Shown: positions 1 to 5,294 of the stretch, piece after piece
How the letters are laid out: each line of letters opens with the position of its first letter
Position numbering within the stretch: position 1 is the first letter of the stretch
Assembly (NCBI GenBank): GCA_017619905.1
Contig: JAFZRK010000145.1
Coordinates: forward strand, 1-5,688
Length of the DNA stretch: 5,688 nucleotides
Source: Bacillota bacterium
GTDB taxonomy: Bacteria > Bacillota > Clostridia > Peptostreptococcales > Anaerovoracaceae
Direction: 5' to 3'
Notes under the pieces: model-generated
The model's database searches: none
What the model saw: the letters and a program-made list of their open reading frames with translations, nothing else
What the model was told of the DNA's origin: nothing
Position numbers and translations under genes: made by a program

Positions 1-560
1 AGCGCTTCCAGCATGTCGTCTATGGACGATCCGAAGAATGTTCGGCTGCCGTTCGCGAAGCTCATGGTGCAGAACAGCGGAAGCCCGGTCTCTGCGGCTT
101 CTTCCGCGGCTATGCGCAGCATTGGGGCATCCATGAAGGTCTCCAGGACTATCAGGTCCGCGCCTTCGGCGGCTCCAAGGCGGCACATCCTGCGGAAATA
201 CCCGCGGCAGTCGTCTTCCGAAGTGCCCCCGAAGGGCTCCAGGGCGTTCATGAGAGGTCCGAAATCCAGCGCCGTCTTTGCGCCGTATTCAGCAGCGGCG
301 CTTTTGGCTATTGCCACCCCGGTGCGTATTATCTCTTCCAGATCTTCGCCTTCCTGCTCCACGGCCGGAGGGTTGGCGCAGAACGTGTTGGAATATATGA
401 TGCCGGATCCTGCGTCAAGATAGGCCCGGGCTATGCTCTCTACCAGCTGCGGCGCAAGCTTGTTGTATCTCCAGACCGGTATCTTGGGTATTCCCCGGGC
501 CTCCGCCATGCTCCACAGCAGGGTGCCGGACGCTCCGTCCAGAAGAATAGTCCTGTTCAT
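1..560 (-). CDS. Homocysteine S-methyltransferase family protein (5' part, truncated by window edge)
   Basis: The minus strand reads openly for 186 codons from an ATG at 560-558 to the left edge, so the C-terminus is missing. Visible motifs fit the (beta/alpha)8 barrel of the homocysteine S-methyltransferase family (MetH N-terminal module, BHMT, MmuM): LLDGASGT at residues 6-13, SNTF at 57-60, the GPL turn at 101-103, LET at 139-141 and CTMSF at 164-168. Members move a methyl group onto homocysteine to make methionine; in MetH the donor is methylcobalamin. The zinc-binding cysteines of this family lie nearer the C-terminus, outside the window, so catalytic competence and a possible fusion to cobalamin modules cannot be judged. 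The start is supported by AGGGGGA at 573-567, six bases upstream, and by the motif-containing N-terminus directly after it. The gene is divergent from rnf and has its own promoter. It could be a stand-alone methyltransferase or a MetH N-terminal half. Confidence 0.85.
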   Translation of the reverse strand, partial: MNRTILLDGASGTLLWSMAEARGIPKIPVWRYNKLAPQLVESIARAYLDAGSGIIYSNTFCANPPAVEQEGEDLEEIIRTGVAIAKSAAAEYGAKTALDFGPLMNALEPFGGTSEDDCRGYFRRMCRLGAAEGADLIVLETFMDAPMLRIAAEEAAETGLPLFCTMSFANGSRTFFGSSIDDMLEA

Positions 561-585
561 TATCTGTCCCCCTATAAAACGATTC

Positions 586-615
586 ATTATATCATATTCC
601 CTACTGTATTGTATA
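586..615 (-). promoter_or_regulatory. Promoter of the methyltransferase gene (extended -10)
   Basis: Reading the minus strand, a perfect TATAAT lies at 591-586 and is preceded by TG one base upstream (TGATATAAT, 594-586), an extended -10 element. A weaker -35, TATACA (4 of 6 matches to TTGACA), lies at 615-610 with an 18-bp spacer. The predicted start of transcription is near 579, giving a short leader of about 20 nt before the ATG at 560. Confidence 0.65.
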
Positions 616-616
616 T

Positions 617-649
617 GAAGAATGGCTGAAGCATGTGCGAAGGCAACGC
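617..649. repeat. Three 11-nt-phased direct repeats (GAAG-N7) between divergent promoters
   Basis: GAAG recurs at 617, 628 and 639, exactly 11 nt apart. The first two units are more alike (GAAGAATGGCT and GAAGCATGTGC) than the third (GAAGGCAACGC). The array fills the gap between the predicted -35 of the minus-strand gene (615-610) and the predicted -35 of rnf (650-655). Direct repeats with 11-bp spacing are typical of OmpR/PhoB-type response regulator sites, so an activator site is possible. The conserved core is only 4 nt and chance is a real alternative. Confidence 0.3.
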
Positions 650-678
650 TTTACAAATTGATTTAATTGTAGTAAAGT
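650..678 (+). promoter_or_regulatory. Candidate promoter of the rnf operon
   Basis: TTTACA at 650-655 (5 of 6 matches to the -35 consensus) is followed after 17 bp by TAAAGT at 673-678 (4 of 6 matches to TATAAT). Transcription would start near 685, giving a leader of about 50 nt that includes the inverted repeat at 689-703. It is the best sigma-A-like pair in the 174-bp divergent region on this strand, but the -10 is imperfect. Confidence 0.45.
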
Positions 679-688
679 ACGTGTATGT

Positions 689-703
689 GCAAGTTTGACT
701 TGC
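689..703. promoter_or_regulatory. Perfect 6-bp inverted repeat in the rnf leader
   Basis: GCAAGT at 689-694 and ACTTGC at 698-703 are exact reverse complements around a 3-nt TTG centre. It lies just downstream of the predicted rnf transcription start and 31 nt before the rnfC start. It could be an operator for a dimeric repressor or a hairpin at the 5' end of the mRNA. No T-run follows closely enough for it to be a convincing terminator. Confidence 0.4.
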
Positions 704-734
704 CCGTTTTGTGTTGTTTAACAGGAGCGTTTTT

Positions 735-2039
735 ATGGGACTGACAAAGCGTCTTAATGGCGTACATGTAGATCACAGTAAGAACACCGCCGGCATGGCC
801 ATCAAAAGGATGGAAGACCCGGAAAAGGTGTACATTCCCATGAGCCAGAACATCGGCGCTCCCTGCAAGCCGCTGGTAAAAGCAGGGGATGCCGTCAAGG
901 TGGGACAGCTCATAGGGGATTCCGAGGGACGCATAAGCGCGCCCATCCACAGCAGCGTGTCGGGTACTGTGGAAGCTGTGATCCAGGGTATGACCCAGTA
1001 CGGAAAGACCGACACCAGCATAGTCATCAAGTCGGACGGAAAGCGTGAGCTCGCCGATACGGTGGTGCCCCCGGAGATCAACAGCTTCGAGGACTTCATC
1101 AATGCCGCCAGAGATTCCGGCGTAGTAGGTCTGGGAGGCGCCAGCTTCCCCATGGCCGCCAAGCTCAACATCAAGCCCGGCAGCGTGGACTATCTGATCA
1201 TCAACGGAGCCGAGTGCGAACCGTACATCACCGTGGACCACGCGGTAATGGTGACCTACACCCGCGACATAGTCGACGGCATCAGGAACATCATGAAGTG
1301 GCTGCAGATCCCCAATGCCGTAATAGGCATAGAGGGCAACAAGCCGGACGCCATTGCGGCGTTCAGGGAAGTTCTGGCCGGCGACAGCGCCATAAAGGTG
1401 CACGAGCTCAGGCAGATCTACCCGCAGGGCGCGGAGCGCGTCATCATCTACGAGACCACCGGCCGCGTCGTTTCCTACGGAATGCTGCCGCTGAACGCGG
1501 GCTGCATAGTTTCCAACGTGTCGTCCGTCCTTAAGCTCCAGCACTACATAAAGACCGGAGTGCCTCTCGTCTCCAAGGCGGTCACCGTGGACGGCAACAT
1601 AGTCGTCAACCCGCAGAACGTGGAAGTGCCCATAGGCACAATGATCAGCGACGTCATAGAGTACTGCGGAGGCCTCAAGGAAGAGCCGAAGAAGATAGTC
1701 CTGGGCGGACCCATGATGGGCAGAGCCATCCCGCGCGACGACCTGGCAGTGATGAAGGCCAACAGCGCCATACTCTGCTTCAACGGCGACTTCGCCCAGC
1801 AGAGGAAAGAGACCGCGTGCATCAACTGCGGACGCTGCGTGGCGACCTGCCCGATGAGCCTGATGCCCGCGAAGATCTCCAGGGCCTTCAAGGACAAGGA
1901 CGTGGAAGCGCTCATGGAGCTGGACGTGCTCTACTGCATGGACTGCGGATCCTGCGCCTACGTGTGCCCGGCAAGAAAACCGCTCAACTTTGAGTTCAGA
2001 CAGGCGAAAGCCATGGTAATGGAGGCATCGAAGAAATAA
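735..2039 (+). CDS. rnfC: Rnf complex subunit C, NAD(H)-side iron-sulfur protein
   Basis: RnfC (434 aa) is the peripheral cytoplasmic subunit that exchanges electrons with NAD+/NADH. Residues about 10-85 form the barrel-sandwich-like N-terminal region (IPMSQNIGAP at 34-43, SAPIHSSVSG at 68-77). The NuoF-like dinucleotide/FMN fold follows, with GLGGASFP at 132-139 and NGAECEPYIT at 157-166. A SLBB-like region holds YPQGAER (229-235) and GGPMMG (324-329). Two ferredoxin-type [4Fe-4S] motifs end the protein: C362, C365, C368, C372 and C401, C404, C407, C411. The length is normal for the family. The ATG at 735 is chosen because AGGAG at 723-727 sits 7 nt upstream; an in-frame GTG at 711 has no ribosome binding site. 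It is the first gene of the operon, and its stop overlaps the rnfD start by one base (TAATG). The N-terminal GVHVDH (9-14) differs from the commoner GG(I/V)HPP form. Confidence 0.95.
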   Translation: MGLTKRLNGVHVDHSKNTAGMAIKRMEDPEKVYIPMSQNIGAPCKPLVKAGDAVKVGQLIGDSEGRISAPIHSSVSGTVEAVIQGMTQYGKTDTSIVIKSDGKRELADTVVPPEINSFEDFINAARDSGVVGLGGASFPMAAKLNIKPGSVDYLIINGAECEPYITVDHAVMVTYTRDIVDGIRNIMKWLQIPNAVIGIEGNKPDAIAAFREVLAGDSAIKVHELRQIYPQGAERVIIYETTGRVVSYGMLPLNAGCIVSNVSSVLKLQHYIKTGVPLVSKAVTVDGNIVVNPQNVEVPIGTMISDVIEYCGGLKEEPKKIVLGGPMMGRAIPRDDLAVMKANSAILCFNGDFAQQRKETACINCGRCVATCPMSLMPAKISRAFKDKDVEALMELDVLYCMDCGSCAYVCPARKPLNFEFRQAKAMVMEASKK

Positions 2040-3013
2040 TGGCAGAAAGACATACAAATCTTATTGTCGCGTCGGCGCCCCATGTGGCAGCGCCCGCGAA
2101 CACGACGAGCATAATGAGGGACGTGCTGATAGCTCTCATCCCCGCGCTCGCCGTATCAACATACGTCTTCGGCATCAGAGCCATAATCCTGTCCGTATGC
2201 TGCATCATCTTCTGCGTATTCTTCGAGTGGATATCCAGAAAGATCATGAAGCGCGACAACACGATAGGAGATCTGAGCGCGGCGGTGACGGGCCTCATCC
2301 TGGCCTTCAACCTCCCGGTCCGTCTTCCCATCTGGATGGCTGCCGTAGGATGCTTCATAGCAATTGTAGTAGTAAAGCAGATATTCGGAGGCCTCGGCCA
2401 GAACTTCGCGAACCCCGCCATCGTAGGCAGGATAGCGCTGTTCATCGGCTTCGCCGGACCTATGGCCAGCTGGGTCATCAACTCCAAGATGAGCCCGGCC
2501 ATTCTGGCAGTAGCAGAAGTGGACGCCGTCACGGGCGCCACGCCTCTTGGCCTTCTCGCTGCCGGTCAGCAGGTTCCCACCAACCTTGAGATGTTCCTGG
2601 GCCTCATAAGCGGCTCCATGGGAGAGATCAGCGCGGCGGCCCTGATACTCGGCGGTATATATCTTATAATAAGAAAGGTCATCTCCCCGGCCATACCGGT
2701 ATCGTTCCTGGCGACCGTGGCAGTGCTTTCGCTGGTGTTCGGACTGGATCCCATCTTCCAGCTCTGCGCGGGCGGCGTAATGCTGGGCGCCATCTTCATG
2801 GCTACCGACTACGTAACGTCCCCGATAACCACGTCCGGAAGGATAATCTTCGGCATCGGCTGCGGACTGTTCACCATGCTCATCAGAGTGTACGCCTCCT
2901 ATCCGGAAGGCGTGTCCTTCGCGATACTGCTCATGAACATACTGACTCCTCACATAGACCGGCTCACGCGTCATAAGACGTTCAAGCCCGCGGAAGGAGG
3001 TGCCGCGAAATGA
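2039..3013 (+). CDS. rnfD: Rnf complex subunit D, membrane flavoprotein with covalent FMN
   Basis: RnfD (324 aa) is an integral membrane subunit homologous to NqrB and is part of the electron and ion path. It is strongly hydrophobic, with about nine or ten membrane segments, for example near 28-45, 47-64, 96-113, 127-147, 217-236, 238-257 and 266-283. The family motif GGLGQNFANPAIVGR is at 117-131. VTGATPL at 164-170 contains the FMN attachment motif, and T168 is the expected phosphoester-linked residue. The late motif MATDYVTSP is at 254-262. Covalent FMN attachment needs an ApbE-type flavin transferase, which is not encoded here. The ATG overlaps the rnfC stop (TAATG). GGAGG at 2021-2025 is 13 nt upstream, a rather long spacing, so translational coupling to rnfC is likely. 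The C-terminal tail is short and soluble, with no sign of an RnfG domain fused to it. Confidence 0.95.
   Translation: MAERHTNLIVASAPHVAAPANTTSIMRDVLIALIPALAVSTYVFGIRAIILSVCCIIFCVFFEWISRKIMKRDNTIGDLSAAVTGLILAFNLPVRLPIWMAAVGCFIAIVVVKQIFGGLGQNFANPAIVGRIALFIGFAGPMASWVINSKMSPAILAVAEVDAVTGATPLGLLAAGQQVPTNLEMFLGLISGSMGEISAAALILGGIYLIIRKVISPAIPVSFLATVAVLSLVFGLDPIFQLCAGGVMLGAIFMATDYVTSPITTSGRIIFGIGCGLFTMLIRVYASYPEGVSFAILLMNILTPHIDRLTRHKTFKPAEGGAAK
2992..3003 (+). promoter_or_regulatory. Ribosome binding site of rnfE inside the rnfD 3' end
   Basis: GGAAGGAGGTGC contains a near-ideal Shine-Dalgarno sequence (AAGGAGG, 2994-3000) 9 nt before the rnfE ATG. It also encodes the Glu-Gly-Gly near the RnfD C-terminus. 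The same 12 bases recur before rnfA at 3672-3683. Confidence 0.85.
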
Positions 3014-3693
3014 AGAAGTCCAAGCTTCAGATACTGACAAACGGTATCATCCGCGAGAATCCGGTGCTGGTGCTCGTCCTGGGTACCTGCCCCACGCTGG
3101 CGATCTCCACGCAGGCGATAAACGGTCTGGGAATGGGCGTTTCCGTTCTGGTCGTTCTTACCTGCTCCAACATCATGATCTCCGCGCTCAAGAGGATAAT
3201 ACCCGACACGGTGCGCATACCCTGCTACATAGTAGTGATCGCATCGTTCGTGACCATGGTGCAGCTGGCGCTCAAGGCGTACCTGCCCTCGCTGGATAAG
3301 GCGCTGGGCGTGTACATCCCGCTGATCGTAGTAAACTGCATCATACTCGGCCGCGCCGAGGCGTTCGCCAGCAAGAACAGCGTCATAGACTCCATGCTGG
3401 ACGGCATAGGAATGGGCATCGGCTACACGCTTACGGCTACCGTAATGGCCTGCATAAGGGAGCTGCTGGGAAGCGGCACCATCTTCGGCCACGCCGTAAC
3501 AGCCGGCACCATCACCCCGTTCACCATCATGGTGATGGCCCCCGGCGGGTTCTTCATCTTCGGAACGCTGATCGCCATAGTGAACAAGCTCACCAAAGGC
3601 AAGGTAAAGGATAAGCAGCAGAACAAGTGTCTGGGCTGCCCGGGCGCCGCTTTCTGCTCGCAGAAGGTCGAGGAAGGAGGTGCTGAAGAATGA
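3010..3693 (+). CDS. rnfE: Rnf complex subunit E, membrane electron-transfer protein
   Basis: RnfE (227 aa) is one of two paralogous six-helix subunits (RnfA/RnfE, homologous to NqrE/NqrD). They pack as an inverted pair and hold a [2Fe-2S] cluster within the membrane between their conserved cysteines. RnfE signatures are RENPVLVLVLGTCPTLA at 15-31 (C27) and VNCIILGRAEAFA at 108-120 (C110), followed by DGIGMGIGYT (131-140) and MAPGGFF (176-182). These identify it as E rather than A. The cytoplasmic C-terminal tail carries three cysteines (C207, C210, C216) in CLGCPGAAFC, outside the core. The start overlaps the rnfD stop (ATGA at 3010-3013), with AAGGAGG 9 nt upstream, which implies coupled translation. 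In the usual gene order rnfG would precede this gene; here rnfD does. Confidence 0.95.
   Translation: MKKSKLQILTNGIIRENPVLVLVLGTCPTLAISTQAINGLGMGVSVLVVLTCSNIMISALKRIIPDTVRIPCYIVVIASFVTMVQLALKAYLPSLDKALGVYIPLIVVNCIILGRAEAFASKNSVIDSMLDGIGMGIGYTLTATVMACIRELLGSGTIFGHAVTAGTITPFTIMVMAPGGFFIFGTLIAIVNKLTKGKVKDKQQNKCLGCPGAAFCSQKVEEGGAEE
3672..3683 (+). promoter_or_regulatory. Ribosome binding site of rnfA inside the rnfE 3' end
   Basis: AAGGAGG at 3674-3680 lies 9 nt before the rnfA ATG. The 12 bases GGAAGGAGGTGC are identical to those before rnfE (2992-3003), and the spacing is the same. Confidence 0.85.
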
Positions 3694-4289
3694 GTGCAGC
3701 AGCAATTTTCTACATAGTCCTCAGCGCCATAATCACCAACAACTACGTTCTGGCTAAGTTCCTGGGCATCTGCCCGTTCCTGGGCGTTTCCAAGAAGCTG
3801 AACAGCGCCATGGGAATGTCCATTGCGGTAATATTCGTAATGGTAATAGCCACCGCGGTAACCTGGCCCATACAGACCTACCTGCTGGAGCCCCTCGGCA
3901 TCGGCTTCATGCAGACGATAATCTTCATACTGGTAATAGCCGCTCTGGTGCAGATGATAGAGATCTTCCTCAAGAAGTACATCCCCGGTCTGCATAAGTC
4001 TCTGGGTATCTACCTCCCGCTGATCACCACCAACTGCGCCATCCTGGGCGTATGCGTGCTGAACATAGACAACGGATACGGTTTCCTGCAGTCCATGCTC
4101 AACTCGTTCGGATCCGGCGTCGGCTTCCTGCTGGCCATGTTCCTGTTCGCGGGCGTCCGCAGCAAGATCGAGACCAACGATTACCCCGAGGCCTTCAAGG
4201 GCGTCGCTTCCACGCTGGTAGCGGCATCCATAACAAGTCTTTGCTTCCTGGGCTTCTCCGGCATGCTGGAGAAGATATTCGGTATGTAG
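3690..4289 (+). CDS. rnfA: Rnf complex subunit A, membrane electron-transfer protein
   Basis: RnfA (199 aa) is the partner and paralogue of RnfE, with six predicted membrane segments near 5-24, 38-58, 70-90, 102-120, 134-155 and 172-190. The diagnostic motifs are NNYVLAKFLGICPFLGVSKK at 17-36 (C28) and TTNCAILGVC at 113-122 (C116). The two cysteine loops correspond to those of RnfE and supply the other half of the intramembrane [2Fe-2S] site, which moves electrons from RnfB towards the flavin subunits. The length is close to the family norm. The gene overlaps the rnfE stop by ATGA (3690-3693) and is followed after 9 nt by rnfB. Confidence 0.96.
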   Translation: MSAAAIFYIVLSAIITNNYVLAKFLGICPFLGVSKKLNSAMGMSIAVIFVMVIATAVTWPIQTYLLEPLGIGFMQTIIFILVIAALVQMIEIFLKKYIPGLHKSLGIYLPLITTNCAILGVCVLNIDNGYGFLQSMLNSFGSGVGFLLAMFLFAGVRSKIETNDYPEAFKGVASTLVAASITSLCFLGFSGMLEKIFGM

Positions 4290-4298
4290 GAGGCGGCC

Positions 4299-5129
4299 AT
4301 GCAAGCATTCATTTATCCGGTAATCATAGCGATAGCGATAGCATTCATCGCGTCTCTGCTTCTGGCGCTGGCTGCCAAGTTCATGTCCGTGCCGGTAAAC
4401 GAGACTCAGGTAAAGATAAGGGAGCAGCTTCCCGGCGCCAACTGCGGCGCGTGCGGATTCGCCGGATGCGACGACTACGCCGCTGCTCTTGCTGCTGAAG
4501 GCAGCACCGTAAAGACCAACCTGTGCGTTCCGGGCGCTGACGCCGCCGCGGCTGCCATAGCCGCGATACTCGGTCAGGACGCTCTGGACGTAATAGAGCA
4601 GGTAGCCAACGTGCGCTGCTCCGGTCTGTGCGACTCCACCAAGCCCGAGATGGATTATCAGGGCATAAAGACCTGCGCCGCCGCCAAGAGCATGTTCGGC
4701 GGACCGGGCTCCTGCAAGTTCGGCTGCATCGGCTTCGGCGACTGCCAGAAGGTCTGCCCGTACGGCGCCATCGAGGTCTGCAACGGCCTTGCCAAGGTCA
4801 ACAGGGAAGTCTGCGTAGGATGCGGACTCTGCGCCGCCACCTGTCCGCAGAAGATCATAGACATCATTCCGGACGTAAAGCGCGTGTTCGTTGCGTGCAG
4901 CTCCGCCGACAAGGGCGCTGTCACCAACAAGCTCTGCTCCGCCGGATGCATCGGCTGCAAGCTCTGCGAAAAGGCCTGCAAGTTCGACGCCATCCACGTG
5001 GAGGACAATCACGCGAAGATAGACCCCGAGAAGTGCAAGAACTGCGGACTCTGCGCGAAGGCCTGCCCCAAGAAGGTCATCCACGTATATCCCAAGCCGA
5101 ACGTCAAGCCGTTCGTGAAGGTCGGCTGA
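4299..5129 (+). CDS. rnfB: Rnf complex subunit B, ferredoxin-oxidising iron-sulfur protein
   Basis: RnfB (276 aa) is the entry point for electrons from reduced ferredoxin on the cytoplasmic side. An N-terminal membrane anchor covers about 5-26. A [4Fe-4S] domain follows with LPGANCGACGFAGCDDYA (44-61), using C49, C52, C57 and C76. An anaerobe-type ferredoxin region follows: an unusual CKFGCIGFGDCQKVCP motif (139-154; C139, C143, C149, C153), then CVGCGLCAATCP (172-183), CIGCKLCEKAC (217-227) and CKNCGLCAKACP (246-257). There are 26 cysteines in all, several outside these motifs (C107, C111, C126, C161, C200, C213). This is longer than the proteobacterial form with one ferredoxin pair and matches the long form known from clostridia and acetogens. 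AGGAGG at 4288-4293 overlaps the rnfA stop and sits 5 nt before the ATG. It is the last gene of the operon, with a terminator 22 bases downstream. Confidence 0.95.
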   Translation: MQAFIYPVIIAIAIAFIASLLLALAAKFMSVPVNETQVKIREQLPGANCGACGFAGCDDYAAALAAEGSTVKTNLCVPGADAAAAAIAAILGQDALDVIEQVANVRCSGLCDSTKPEMDYQGIKTCAAAKSMFGGPGSCKFGCIGFGDCQKVCPYGAIEVCNGLAKVNREVCVGCGLCAATCPQKIIDIIPDVKRVFVACSSADKGAVTNKLCSAGCIGCKLCEKACKFDAIHVEDNHAKIDPEKCKNCGLCAKACPKKVIHVYPKPNVKPFVKVG

Positions 5130-5150
5130 CCTATCCCGTAAAACGCATTT

Positions 5151-5182
5151 AAGGCGCGCCCCCAAAGCGCGCCTTTTTATTT
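5151..5182 (+). terminator. Intrinsic terminator of the rnf operon
   Basis: AAGGCGCGC at 5151-5159 and GCGCGCCTT at 5167-5175 form a perfect 9-bp, GC-rich stem around a 7-nt CCCCAAA loop. The stem runs into TTTATTT (5176-5182). It begins 22 bases after the rnfB stop and separates the operon from the next gene. Confidence 0.93.
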
Positions 5183-5206
5183 GCAGTCACCGAGGCGTCA
5201 TTTTTA

Positions 5207-5215
5207 TGGTATATT
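5207..5215 (+). promoter_or_regulatory. Extended -10 promoter for the YdcF-like gene
   Basis: TGGTATATT is an extended -10 element (TG-N-TATATT, 5 of 6 matches in the hexamer), placed 24 bases after the terminator T-run. No good -35 is present at 16-18 bp spacing, which is tolerated with extended -10 promoters. Transcription would start near 5222, leaving a GC-rich leader of about 73 nt in which I see no convincing structure. Confidence 0.5.
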
Positions 5216-5294
5216 ATTAGTATTACAAAAGGGCGGAAACAGTGCGCGGCCGGAAGACAAGGGCTGCGCGGGAAAGAGATACCGGGAGGAAACG

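Noticed and set aside
13..618. Two plus-strand open frames (13-423 and 433-618).
   Set aside because: They are Ser/Pro/Ala-rich shadows of the minus-strand methyltransferase gene, which has a ribosome binding site, a promoter and family motifs.
714..723. TTGTTTAACA, resembling fused half-sites of the redox repressor Rex.
   Set aside because: The Rex site is an 18-bp palindrome with separated halves; here only a 9-bp palindrome (TGTTTAACA) is present, in AT-rich leader overlapping the ribosome binding site. Too short to call.
695..723. TTGACT at 695-700 as a -35 element of a second rnf promoter.
   Set aside because: No acceptable -10 lies 16-18 bp downstream; the position falls on the ribosome binding site, and the TTGACT is part of the inverted repeat.
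711..734. An upstream in-frame GTG at 711 as the rnfC start.
   Set aside because: There is no Shine-Dalgarno sequence before it, and the AGGAG at 723-727 would lie inside the gene; the ATG at 735 has ideal spacing and gives the family N-terminus.
663..2057. A 464-codon open frame on the minus strand opposite rnfC, and similar ones opposite rnfD (2156-3040) and rnfE (2971-3705).
   Set aside because: They are His/Tyr/Asp-rich shadows of the plus-strand coding bias with no motifs, and the opposite strand carries well-supported genes.
3423..5165. A very long (580-codon) open frame on the minus strand opposite rnfE, rnfA and rnfB.
   Set aside because: Its translation has low complexity typical of antisense frames of GC-rich genes, shows no recognisable domain, and lies opposite three clearly identified rnf genes.
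5222..5294. The GC-rich leader of the YdcF-like gene as a possible riboswitch or attenuator, because of the repeated TGCGCGG.
   Set aside because: The two copies are direct rather than inverted, the leader is only about 73 nt, and no conserved aptamer core or terminator hairpin is visible.
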